A stretch of 48,931 nucleotides of DNA from Pseudobdellovibrionaceae bacterium (GTDB lineage: Bacteria > Bdellovibrionota > Bdellovibrionia > Bdellovibrionales > Bdellovibrionaceae), in assembly GCA_013359135.1 (NCBI GenBank), contig JABWCN010000034.1:1-48931 (forward strand). The letters run 5' to 3'. Below, in pieces: positions 26,961 through 33,966 of this stretch. The position numbers and the translations under genes are program-made. The notes below the pieces were generated by a model that did no database searches, was not told where the DNA came from, and saw nothing but the letters and a program-made list of their open reading frames with translations. The stretch's first letter is position 1; the number at the start of each line of letters is the position of its first letter.

Positions 26961-27878
26961 ATGACACATAAATCAGAATTGGCAGCGCTAGAGATTGAAA
27001 ATTTGACTAAATGCTACGGCACATTTGAGGCCGTGAAAAAAGTGAGTTTCAATATTTTTCCTGGCGAGGTCTTTGCCTTATTGGGTCCCAATGGGGCAGG
27101 GAAAACTTCGATTATTTCTATTATTTCCACTTTAGAAAAACTGACTTCTGGGAGTGTAAAAATTTTTGGTGTAGATATTGAAAAAGAAACTATGCAGTCA
27201 AAGAGGCTTATCGGTGTCGTTCATCAAGAGATCGTGAACTCTGGTTTTTTTGATGTGACAGAGATTCTTGACTTTATGTCAGGTTACTATGGAATTTATA
27301 AAAATTCTGAACGAATTAATTATATTTTACATAAGCTTGGGCTTTACGAGCATCGCCAGAAAAAAGTAAAGCAATTGTCTGGCGGAATGAAACGCCGGTT
27401 AATGGTGGCAAAGGCTTTAGTGCATTCACCTAAATTGTTACTTTTGGATGAGCCCACCGCTGGAGTTGATATCCAACTCCGAGAAGATCTGTGGAATTTC
27501 GTCAGAGAATTACAAAGTGAAGGCATGAGTGTTTTACTGACAACTCATTACCTACAGGAAGCTCAAGAACTTTGTCAGCGGATAGGGATTTTGGATAAGG
27601 GACAACTTAAGCTTGTAGGGCAAACGAAAGAGATCATCAAACAATTTTCTTTGCGAAAAATTTTAATTAAAACAAAAACAGAAGAATCACACTATGAAGC
27701 CAATGCTTTTTTTGAAAAAAAGGACCAAGGGTATTATAGTTATTTTTTACCGGATAATAATTATCTTGGTAAATTACTCCAAGAATTATCGCTCAAAGCT
27801 GAAGATATCTTAGATATTCAAACACAAGAAGGTTCTCTAGAGATGGCCTTCAAAAAAGCCATTGAAATGAAGTCTTAG
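26961..27878 (+). CDS. ABC-2 type transporter ATP-binding protein
   Basis: A 305-residue ABC ATPase: Walker A GPNGAGKTS, Q-loop VVHQEI, signature LSGGMKRRL, Walker B LLLLDEPTAGVD and H-loop TTHYLQEA. The sequence belongs to the CcmA/DrrA/NodI-like group that pairs with single ABC-2 permeases, here the next gene. It is probably part of a polysaccharide, lipid or drug exporter; the substrate is not indicated. It starts three bases after prfC. Confidence 0.95.
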   Translation: MTHKSELAALEIENLTKCYGTFEAVKKVSFNIFPGEVFALLGPNGAGKTSIISIISTLEKLTSGSVKIFGVDIEKETMQSKRLIGVVHQEIVNSGFFDVTEILDFMSGYYGIYKNSERINYILHKLGLYEHRQKKVKQLSGGMKRRLMVAKALVHSPKLLLLDEPTAGVDIQLREDLWNFVRELQSEGMSVLLTTHYLQEAQELCQRIGILDKGQLKLVGQTKEIIKQFSLRKILIKTKTEESHYEANAFFEKKDQGYYSYFLPDNNYLGKLLQELSLKAEDILDIQTQEGSLEMAFKKAIEMKS

Positions 27879-27957
27879 CTTTCAGAGATTAAGCTCGATA
27901 TGTTAAAATTAAAACAGTATCAGTATCTAAATTAATAAGAGGAAGGTCAGGATAGAA

Positions 27958-28731
27958 ATGATAGCTTTTTATACGCTCTTAAGAAAAGAAGTGAAACGTT
28001 TTCTAAAGGTGATGATGCAAACCATAGTCACTCCTTTTATGAGTAGTTTTTTATACTTGTTAGTTTTTGGTGTGAGTCTTGGAAGTAAAGTGGATAACTT
28101 ACATCAGGTTCCTTATCTTGCTTTTTTGATTCCAGGATTGATGATGATGAGTTTAATGAATAATGCTTTTCAAAACTCTTCTTCTTCCATTGCTGTTTCA
28201 AAATTTTCAGGAGATTTGGAAGATCTTCGTGTGGCGCCGTTAACTCCTCACCATCTTTTACTATCTATGGGTTTGGGAGCTGTAGTGCGAGGTGCCGTCG
28301 TTGCAATTATTACTTATATTGTTGGGATTATTTTTTATTATTTGCAATTCCAAGAGATTTTAACAGTTAAACATCCGTTAATTTTGATTTATTTTATTTT
28401 AGCAGGGGGATTTCTTTTTGGGTTACTAGGTGTTTGTGCTGGTTTTTGGGCAAGAAGCATTGAGCATATAGCGGCTTTTTCTAATTTTATTTTATTGCCT
28501 TTATTGTACTTGGGGGGAGTTTTTGTTTCTATTGAGTCCTTACCAGAATGGGCGCAAAAATTTTCTCAGCTAAACCCTGTGTTGTATTTGATTAATGGTC
28601 TAAGGTTTGGAGTTTTGAGTGTCTCTGATGTATCCCTAGAAAACTCTTTATTGGTTTCCTTGTTGGGGATTTTGATTATGTATCTATTAGGTCTATTAGC
28701 AATAAAAAAAGCAAGCTTCAACCGCTGGTGA
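27958..28731 (+). CDS. ABC-2 type transporter permease
   Basis: A 257-residue permease with six hydrophobic segments and the ABC-2 hallmark LYLGGVFVSIESLPEWAQ...LNPVLYLINGLRFG near the C terminus. The start follows GAGGAAGG in the 79-base gap after the ATPase. Together they form one exporter. Confidence 0.93.
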   Translation: MIAFYTLLRKEVKRFLKVMMQTIVTPFMSSFLYLLVFGVSLGSKVDNLHQVPYLAFLIPGLMMMSLMNNAFQNSSSSIAVSKFSGDLEDLRVAPLTPHHLLLSMGLGAVVRGAVVAIITYIVGIIFYYLQFQEILTVKHPLILIYFILAGGFLFGLLGVCAGFWARSIEHIAAFSNFILLPLLYLGGVFVSIESLPEWAQKFSQLNPVLYLINGLRFGVLSVSDVSLENSLLVSLLGILIMYLLGLLAIKKASFNRW

Positions 28732-28812
28732 ATTATCTTACATAGCTGATTTTTTTCAAAATCTTTACAGACAAACTTGTGGCAGATTTTCATTTGAATG
28801 GTTAATTGGTAG

Positions 28813-28898
28813 AAATAAAAAAACCTCGTTTGGGGGAAACGAGGTTTTAGGGGGGGGAAGACAGTAGTCTTTGGGGGAAAAAACTTAATCCTGCCTTT
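28813..28898 (-). ncRNA. Candidate C-rich small RNA
   Basis: Read on the minus strand, this region has a C5 run (28873-28877), a hairpin AAGAC/GTCTT (28858-28871), a C8 run (28850-28857), then an intrinsic terminator with C5 as its loop (28832-28836) and a U-rich tail. A possible promoter lies upstream on the same strand: TTTGTT (28927-28932), 16 bases, TAGTAT (28905-28910), putting the start near 28898 and the length near 85 nt. C-rich unpaired loops resemble those of small RNAs that pair with G-rich ribosome-binding sites. No known RNA family is recognised. Confidence 0.5.
28821..28847 (-). terminator. Strong Rho-independent terminator oriented to the minus strand
   Basis: AAACCTCGTTT (28821-28831) and AAACGAGGTTT (28837-28847) form a perfect 11-base stem with a five-base loop (all G on plus, all C on minus). 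The U-tract is long on the minus strand (TTTTTTTATTT) but only TTTT then AG on the plus strand, so it mainly ends minus-strand transcription, though the plus-strand ABC operon could also stop here. Confidence 0.8.
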
Positions 28899-28936
28899 GT
28901 CTTAATACTATTGCAATGGAGGTACCAACAAATACC

Positions 28937-28962
28937 AGTTTGTTTTGATTTAAAAACAAACT
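28937..28962. repeat. Perfect 10-base inverted repeat upstream of the candidate small RNA
   Basis: AGTTTGTTTT (28937-28946) and AAAACAAACT (28953-28962) with a 6-base centre. It lies just upstream of the putative -35 box of the minus-strand RNA and could be its operator or part of a longer transcript. Confidence 0.5.
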
Positions 28963-29235
28963 CAATGGGATTTACTAATAAGAAGCTCTAAAAATGGCAA
29001 GAGTTAGAGATTGAGGTGACATTTCAAAATGAGATGTTAAGTAATCAGAAATTATCTAGTATCAAAAGTTTTGACTAATAGTAGTGAAATTCAACAAATC
29101 TAATAGAAGGATTTTATTGGCGGAAAATTTTTGTTTGGGTCAGTGTTTTACTTGAAAAAACATTTTTTGCCTCTGATTGAGGCGGTGAGTTTAATAGATT
29201 TGGAAATTGTCACAGAAGCACTTAAAATCAGGGGA

Positions 29236-30096
29236 ATGAAAACACTAACTTCTGAAGTGCATATAAATAATAAAGGTTTTTCTCTTCTTGAAACATTAAT
29301 TTCTATTGGAATTTCTTCGATTATAGCACTTAGCGCCACCTATGCTTTGGTGACTTCGATGGAGGGAATGTCACATATGAAGAATATGAATTTAGCAGAG
29401 GATGCAGTGCAATTGGTTTCTGGGATGTTAACTGATCCTAACTATTGTGGACTTCACTTTAATGGTAAGTCAGTACCTAACTCTATGGGAAGAGTGATTG
29501 AACCTGATGTCGTTTTTAAGGATATGGCAACAGCTACCAGTTTAGGAACAACTGATATTTTTAAAGCAGGTCAAAAATACCAAAACAGTTTATCAATAAC
29601 TTCTGTTAAGTTATACGTAGATTCTAAAATAGGTACGAACAGATATGTAGGTTCCGTGCGAGTGGAATTCAAAGGTTCAGCTGGCATGGTAAGTCAGTTT
29701 ACAAGATCTGCGACCTTATTTTTAAAGACGGATGCGACCTCAAAAATCATAGATTGTAGCCAGATTCAAACATCGAGCGTAACAGCCTCGCAGTATATAA
29801 AGGGACAAATGTATGGTCATTGTAAGCAGGATTTAGATGCAAATTTTATGGCAACAAATGCATCACCCGCAGCTTGGCCTATGCTGACTTGCCCATCTTC
29901 AGGTGCTCCAACCCCAACTTGTGACACAGGTTTTTCTTTATCGGTAAATTCGGTCGCTCAGATGAATACTAGGGGATCTGGTTTCGTAAATGCGATCCCA
30001 TTAATGGCAGATCAACGATTAGATCTCAGGAGGGTTATCGGAGAAGTTGTGGATGGTGATGTCTATATTGCTACTTATGGGTGTGTCAAAAATTAG
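29236..30096 (+). CDS. Type IV pilin-like protein (third pseudopilin)
   Basis: Taken from the ATG at 29236, the product has 286 residues: a 13-residue leader, then the prepilin site KGFSLLETLISIGISS with Glu at +5, then a hydrophobic helix. A TTG at 29131 would give a 48-residue leader, unusually long for a prepilin. The body has NYCGLHFNGKS and IIDCSQ, the Cys framing also seen in the two pseudopilins near 11-13 kb, but no Fn3 module; instead a C-terminal Cys-containing domain (YGHCKQDL, LTCPSS, TCDTG, YGCVKN). A GGGG tract touches the ATG, too close to serve as a normal ribosome-binding site. Confidence 0.75.
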   Translation: MKTLTSEVHINNKGFSLLETLISIGISSIIALSATYALVTSMEGMSHMKNMNLAEDAVQLVSGMLTDPNYCGLHFNGKSVPNSMGRVIEPDVVFKDMATATSLGTTDIFKAGQKYQNSLSITSVKLYVDSKIGTNRYVGSVRVEFKGSAGMVSQFTRSATLFLKTDATSKIIDCSQIQTSSVTASQYIKGQMYGHCKQDLDANFMATNASPAAWPMLTCPSSGAPTPTCDTGFSLSVNSVAQMNTRGSGFVNAIPLMADQRLDLRRVIGEVVDGDVYIATYGCVKN

Positions 30097-30101
30097 AAGA
30101 T

Positions 30102-30170
30102 CTACATATAAAAACCTACGGCAGTTTTTGACAAATTTTCAATTGCATAGACAAAAATTGAGATATGTAG
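30102..30170. repeat. Wide inverted repeat in the gap after the third pseudopilin
   Basis: CTACATAT (30102-30109) and ATATGTAG (30163-30170) are perfect complements separated by 53 bases that contain further partial complementarity (TCAATT/AATTGA). The structure would bring the pseudopilin stop close to the GGAGG site of the next gene. Confidence 0.3.
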
Positions 30171-30197
30171 TAAAAGGATTCCTCAGCTGGAGGAAGT

Positions 30198-30620
30198 ATG
30201 GTTTTAATGAGTTCAAAAACAATCCCTGGTTTTGTTATGTTTTTTTCAGTTATTATGTGGCAATTGGACTCTGTAGCCTCAGAATGTCATAAACGTTCAG
30301 TTGTTTTTAAGCTTCAATCTAAACAAGATGCCCAATGCCAAAGTTTGATTCCAAAGAAAATAAAAAAAATTAGAGTCTGTGAAGACGATGGGAGAGGTTT
30401 TTTGTATAGTGATAATGCAGAGATGGCGGAACCCTTATTTCCAAAAGATGGTTTGTGGGTTTCAAAACTCTATACTTCTAACTCATCTACTGGACTTTAT
30501 ATCACCAAAGAAACTCGGATCAGTCGGGACTTATCCCAGTTTGAGTTTATTCTGCTGACTGAAAAAAAAGGAAGTTCCTCTCAGAAGTTAGTATGTGTTG
30601 GTCAGTTACTAATGCAATAA
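30198..30620 (+). CDS. Small secreted hypothetical protein
   Basis: A 140-residue protein with a signal-peptide-like N terminus (TIPGFVMFFSVIMWQLDSVAS) followed by a mature domain with four cysteines (SECHKR, AQCQSL, RVCEDD, LVCVGQ). The start has GGAGG four bases upstream. No family recognised. The position directly behind a pseudopilin gene suggests, weakly, a shared transcript and an extracytoplasmic role. Confidence 0.65.
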   Translation: MVLMSSKTIPGFVMFFSVIMWQLDSVASECHKRSVVFKLQSKQDAQCQSLIPKKIKKIRVCEDDGRGFLYSDNAEMAEPLFPKDGLWVSKLYTSNSSTGLYITKETRISRDLSQFEFILLTEKKGSSSQKLVCVGQLLMQ

Positions 30621-30704
30621 GGCGCAGTCTTTTTGGTTGATTGCTGTATTGTTTTGATGAATATTCCATTCTATACAATAATATAAGAACTATTGGAGGT
30701 ATAA

Positions 30705-31082
30705 ATGGCAGCAAGTGTAGTTTGGATTGACACAGAACATGCGAAAATTTTTAAAATTTCGAGTGATAAAGTAGAAAAAAAGGAAGTCAAGCTCCACGGA
30801 AAATCACACTCTAATAATAATCAGGAAGCTCATAAAGACCACCAAGAACTTCAATTTTTTAAAGAAGTCGCTGAGTCAATTGGTCATGTTGAAGAACTTT
30901 TGGTGTTTGGTCCAGGTATGGCAAAAACCCACTTTAGAACCTTTTTAGAAAAGAATCACAAAAATGATTTATACAAGTACCTAGTTGGTGTGGAACCTTT
31001 GGATAGTGTTACGGACAATCAAATTTTAGAAGCCTCACGCAAGTTTTTCAAAAAATTTCATCAATTTAGTCACCAATTCTAG
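30705..31082 (+). CDS. Small eRF1 domain-3/archaeal Pelota-like protein
   Basis: A 125-residue protein with a strong TGGAGG site. The N terminus MAASVVWIDTEHAKIFKI and the C-terminal VEELLVFGPGMAKTHFRTFL followed by VGVEPLDSVTDNQILEASRKFF look like the third domain of eRF1-type proteins, which appear in bacteria as small 'translational machinery' proteins. A His/Asn-rich loop (HGKSHSNNNQEAHKDH) stands in the middle. It directly precedes ffh, consistent with a ribosome-associated role, which is inference. Confidence 0.55.
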   Translation: MAASVVWIDTEHAKIFKISSDKVEKKEVKLHGKSHSNNNQEAHKDHQELQFFKEVAESIGHVEELLVFGPGMAKTHFRTFLEKNHKNDLYKYLVGVEPLDSVTDNQILEASRKFFKKFHQFSHQF

Positions 31083-31090
31083 GTTTTATT

Positions 31091-32443
31091 ATGTTTGAAA
31101 GTTTATCGGATAAGATTTTAGGTTCTCTTAAAAAACTTAAAGGTGGTCATAAAATAACGGAATCAAATGTTGAGGAAGTTATTAAAGAGATACGTCTAAG
31201 TCTTTTGGATGCTGATGTTAATTTTAAAGTAGTTAAGAAATTTATCGACGAGGTCAAACAAAAAGCTATCGGTGAAAAGGTGATTGAAAATGTCAATCCA
31301 GGCCAGATGTTTGTTAAAATTGTTCATGATGAGTTAGTTAAAACCCTTGGAGGTGGAGCTTCTGAAATTATTTTTTCATCATCTGCTGAACCTACAGTTG
31401 TTTTTCTTGTTGGTCTTCAAGGTGCTGGTAAAACTACTAGCGCAGCGAAGTTAGCTCTTTTTTTGCGTACTAAAAAACAGAAAAAAGTAGGGTTAGTGCC
31501 TGCAGATGTTTACAGGCCGGCAGCCATTGATCAATTGCAGACTTTGGGAAAACAAAATAATTTTCCTACATTTTCTTCTCAGGTAGGGCAACGGCCGCAG
31601 GATATTTTGACCCAGTCAAAGGCTTGGGCCAAGGAGCAACAGCTTGATGTTGTTATTGTAGATACGGCTGGTCGCTTAACTATTGATGAGGCTTTGATGT
31701 CTGAGTTAAGTGATTTAAAGACTATCTGGGCACCACAAGAGATACTACTCGTAGCCGATGCAATGTTAGGTCAGCAGTCAGTTCAAGTTGCTGAGGGATT
31801 CCATCAAAGACTAGGTTTGACAGGTCTTATTCTGACAAAAGTAGACGGGGATGCTAGAGGAGGAGCTGCTCTTAGTATCAGAGAGGTTACAGGCATTCCT
31901 ATAAAATTTTTAGGTGTTGGCGAAAAAGTTTCTGCACTGGAAATATTTCATCCTGATCGTCTCGCAGGTAGAATTCTTGATATGGGAGATGTGCTTTCCT
32001 TAGTTGAGAAGGCTCAAGAAGTAATGGATGAAAAATTAGCTCAAAAGTCTACTGAAAGGCTCTTAAAAAATGAGTTTTCTCTTGAGGATTTTTTAGCTCA
32101 AATTCAGCAAATGAAAAAGCTGGGAGGGATTGAAACTCTTTTGAAATTTTTACCAGGAATGGGGGAAATTTCAAAACAGTTAAAAACGATGGCTCCTCCA
32201 GATCAAGAAATGAAAAAGATAGAAGCTATTATCCATTCGATGACCAATCAAGAGCGTCGTAATCATAAGGTCCTAAATGGTTCAAGGAGATTAAGAATAG
32301 CTAAAGGAAGTGGCACTCAGGTATCTGATGTCAATAAATTGATCAAACAATTCGAAGAGGCTCAGAAAATGATGAGTCAATTTATGAAGATGGGTCTAGG
32401 CTCTGGAATGGGTAGACCTGGCTCTGGAAAAAGATTTTTTTGA
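31091..32443 (+). CDS. ffh: Signal recognition particle protein Ffh
   Basis: Ffh, 450 residues: helical N domain, GTPase G domain (GLQGAGKTTSAAK, DTAGRLTIDE, TKVDGDARGGAAL) and a methionine-rich M domain that binds the signal sequence and 4.5S RNA (GGIETLLKFLPGM, SMTNQERR, GSRRLRIAKGSGTQVSDVN). It targets nascent membrane proteins to FtsY. It begins the ffh-rpsP-khpA-rimM-trmD-rplS block. Confidence 0.97.
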   Translation: MFESLSDKILGSLKKLKGGHKITESNVEEVIKEIRLSLLDADVNFKVVKKFIDEVKQKAIGEKVIENVNPGQMFVKIVHDELVKTLGGGASEIIFSSSAEPTVVFLVGLQGAGKTTSAAKLALFLRTKKQKKVGLVPADVYRPAAIDQLQTLGKQNNFPTFSSQVGQRPQDILTQSKAWAKEQQLDVVIVDTAGRLTIDEALMSELSDLKTIWAPQEILLVADAMLGQQSVQVAEGFHQRLGLTGLILTKVDGDARGGAALSIREVTGIPIKFLGVGEKVSALEIFHPDRLAGRILDMGDVLSLVEKAQEVMDEKLAQKSTERLLKNEFSLEDFLAQIQQMKKLGGIETLLKFLPGMGEISKQLKTMAPPDQEMKKIEAIIHSMTNQERRNHKVLNGSRRLRIAKGSGTQVSDVNKLIKQFEEAQKMMSQFMKMGLGSGMGRPGSGKRFF

Positions 32444-32519
32444 AAATAGCATTTAATGCTTGAAAGTTTGTAGATTTTTAAATATTAAGACTAAGGTTAA
32501 ATTCTAAAAAGGATGGAAA

Positions 32520-32768
32520 ATGGTAGTTATTCGACTAGCTAGAACTGGAAAGAAACATGATCCTAAATACAGAATCACTGTTGCTGATCAAAGAAAATAT
32601 GTAACTGGTAAATTTATTGAAGTTATTGGCTCTTATATCCCAACTCCAAGAGGTAAAGAGACTCATGTTCAAATGGATATTGAAAGATATCAAGAATGGG
32701 TTAAAAAAGGAGCTAAGCCTACAGATAGAGTTAAGCACGTAGTGAAATTAGCCCAGGCTCAAAAATAG
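32520..32768 (+). CDS. rpsP: 30S ribosomal protein bS16
   Basis: bS16, 82 residues: VVIRLARTGKKHDPKYRITV at the N terminus, then GKFIEVIGSYIPTP and the AKPTDRVKHV C-terminal region, all typical. AAGGATGG precedes the ATG. It is a small-subunit assembly protein. Confidence 0.97.
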   Translation: MVVIRLARTGKKHDPKYRITVADQRKYVTGKFIEVIGSYIPTPRGKETHVQMDIERYQEWVKKGAKPTDRVKHVVKLAQAQK

Positions 32769-33074
32769 TTCTTGTTTTTTAAGTTAGACTCAGTGTTTAA
32801 TTAAATTAAGAGTTAGTTATACTGTTATTAAGGCCTAGATATTTTTTTTTAGGAGATCTTTAGTGGTAGTAAATTGATTTAAATTGCTTTGTCATAGACT
32901 TGGCAGTTTGTTTGGTGGCGTTTTTATTAAGTGTTAAAGCTAAATATAGTGAGTGGTCTTTATAAAAACTAGAATTTTATAAAGACATTGGAAAAGACTT
33001 AAAAATATACTTTAAAGATATTAAAGAAACTTAAAGATGAATAGACTTAAGTGAATAAATTAGGGGAGAGAGTG
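32769..33074. other. Long gap between rpsP and khpA with a strong hairpin
   Basis: The gap is unusually long for this normally tight operon. It contains the 12-base inverted repeat at 32956-32986 and an A/T-rich tail with several AAAGA...CTT runs (32980-33050). Only short, start-less reading frames are seen. It may hold a promoter and leader for khpA. Confidence 0.5.
32956..32986. repeat. Perfect 12-base inverted repeat upstream of khpA
   Basis: GTCTTTATAAAA (32956-32967) and TTTTATAAAGAC (32975-32986) with a 7-base centre. There is no following U-tract, so an operator or leader hairpin is more likely than a terminator. Confidence 0.55.
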
Positions 33075-33314
33075 ATGGACAGCTTAAAAGAACTTGTTGA
33101 ACACATGGCTAAATCTTTAGTTGATAAACCAGATAGAGTTGAGGTTGACGAAATTCCTGGCCAGCAAACTACCTTATTAGCTTTAAAAGTAGATAAAGAT
33201 GATCTAGGTAAAGTAATTGGTAAACAAGGTAAAACAGCAGCTGCAATGAGAACCATCATCAGAGCCGCTGGAACCAAGCTAAATAAAAGATATCATTTAG
33301 ATATCGTAGAGTAG
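33075..33314 (+). CDS. khpA: KH-domain RNA-binding protein KhpA
   Basis: A 79-residue single type-II KH domain protein with the GKQG loop (VIGKQGKTAAAMRTII). The ATG at 33075 is preferred because GGGGAGAG ends five bases upstream; a GTG at 33051 would add eight residues. Gram-positive KhpA works with KhpB/Jag in RNA binding and envelope growth, and the gene commonly lies between rpsP and rimM, as here. A terminator follows. Confidence 0.93.
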   Translation: MDSLKELVEHMAKSLVDKPDRVEVDEIPGQQTTLLALKVDKDDLGKVIGKQGKTAAAMRTIIRAAGTKLNKRYHLDIVE

Positions 33315-33340
33315 TTTTTGTTTTACAGTAAATATTTAGT

Positions 33341-33369
33341 AAAAAGGACCTTTAAGGTCCTTTTTTTTT
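33341..33369 (+). terminator. Rho-independent terminator after khpA
   Basis: AAAAAGGACC (33341-33350) pairs with GGTCCTTTTT (33356-33365) around TTTAA, followed by more T (through 33369). This separates khpA from rimM, so the block is not one uninterrupted operon. Confidence 0.88.
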
Positions 33370-33415
33370 GTCTTTAGTATTTGAGTATTAGTTAAGTCAT
33401 TTTGAGATGTTGTAG

Positions 33416-33421
33416 TATAAT
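33416..33421 (+). promoter_or_regulatory. Putative -10 box for the rimM operon
   Basis: TATAAT is at 33416-33421, between the khpA terminator and the rimM start at 33433. A new promoter is needed in this short interval, and the spacing would give a leader of only about five bases. A -35 box is not clear (TTAAGT at 33392-33397, spacing 18). Confidence 0.4.
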
Positions 33422-33432
33422 GGGTGAAAGTA

Positions 33433-33963
33433 ATGGATCAATTATCTGGAAAAGTTAAAGTCGGAAAAATAAAAGATGCTCATGGTTTAAAGGGAGAGTT
33501 ATATTTTATTTCTTTTTCTGGTGACATTAGTTGGCTAGATACAGCCGAAGAGTTTTTTCTTGAAGCTTCAAGTGGTGATGTGAAGACTATAAAGCTTCAA
33601 CACTTTAAAGCCTTTAAAGATGGAGCTATTGTAAGACTTGAAAATGTCTTGGATAGAAATGCAGCGGAGGCCCTCAAGGGGGTGATGGTTTATATTGATG
33701 CTCAATGTTTGATTGCTTCTCCTGGTGAGACTATTTATCTGCAAGAGGTAAAAAATTTCCAAGCTCAAAGCCCAGATGGGAAAGACTTGGGGATGATTAC
33801 TGGATTTTCCTCCAATGGAGCTCAAGATATTTTAGTTATTGAGAATCAAGGTAAGTCTTATGAAGTTCCCTTTGTTGATGATTTTATTGTTGAAATTCAG
33901 TTTGAAAATAAAAAGATAATTTTAGATTTTCCAGAGAGTTTAATTGATATTAATAACGAGTGA
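33433..33963 (+). CDS. rimM: 16S rRNA maturation protein RimM
   Basis: RimM, 176 residues from the ATG at 33433 (an in-frame GTG at 33424 is the alternative): N-terminal KVGKIKDAHGLKGELYFISF, then a C-terminal PRC-barrel with GMITGFSSNGAQDILVIE and VPFVDDFIVEI. It binds bS-type proteins near the 30S head during maturation. trmD follows after three bases. Confidence 0.94.
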   Translation: MDQLSGKVKVGKIKDAHGLKGELYFISFSGDISWLDTAEEFFLEASSGDVKTIKLQHFKAFKDGAIVRLENVLDRNAAEALKGVMVYIDAQCLIASPGETIYLQEVKNFQAQSPDGKDLGMITGFSSNGAQDILVIENQGKSYEVPFVDDFIVEIQFENKKIILDFPESLIDINNE

Positions 33964-33966
33964 TAG

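Larger units (their letters stand above)
28732..29235. other. Gene-free stretch holding a candidate small RNA and further hairpins
   Basis: No protein gene is convincing here. The stretch contains the minus-oriented terminator at 28821-28847, three G-runs on the plus strand (C-runs on the minus strand), the hairpin at 28937-28962 and a weaker one at 29019-29037 (ACATTTC/GAGATGT, one G-U pair). The next plus-strand gene could start at a TTG at 29131, which would shorten the gap. Confidence 0.6.

Noticed and set aside
32769-33050. Short hydrophobic reading frame in the rpsP-khpA gap
   Set aside because: A stretch reading as a membrane peptide exists near 32870-32965, but it has no ATG or GTG start and no ribosome-binding site; not enough to call a gene or remnant.
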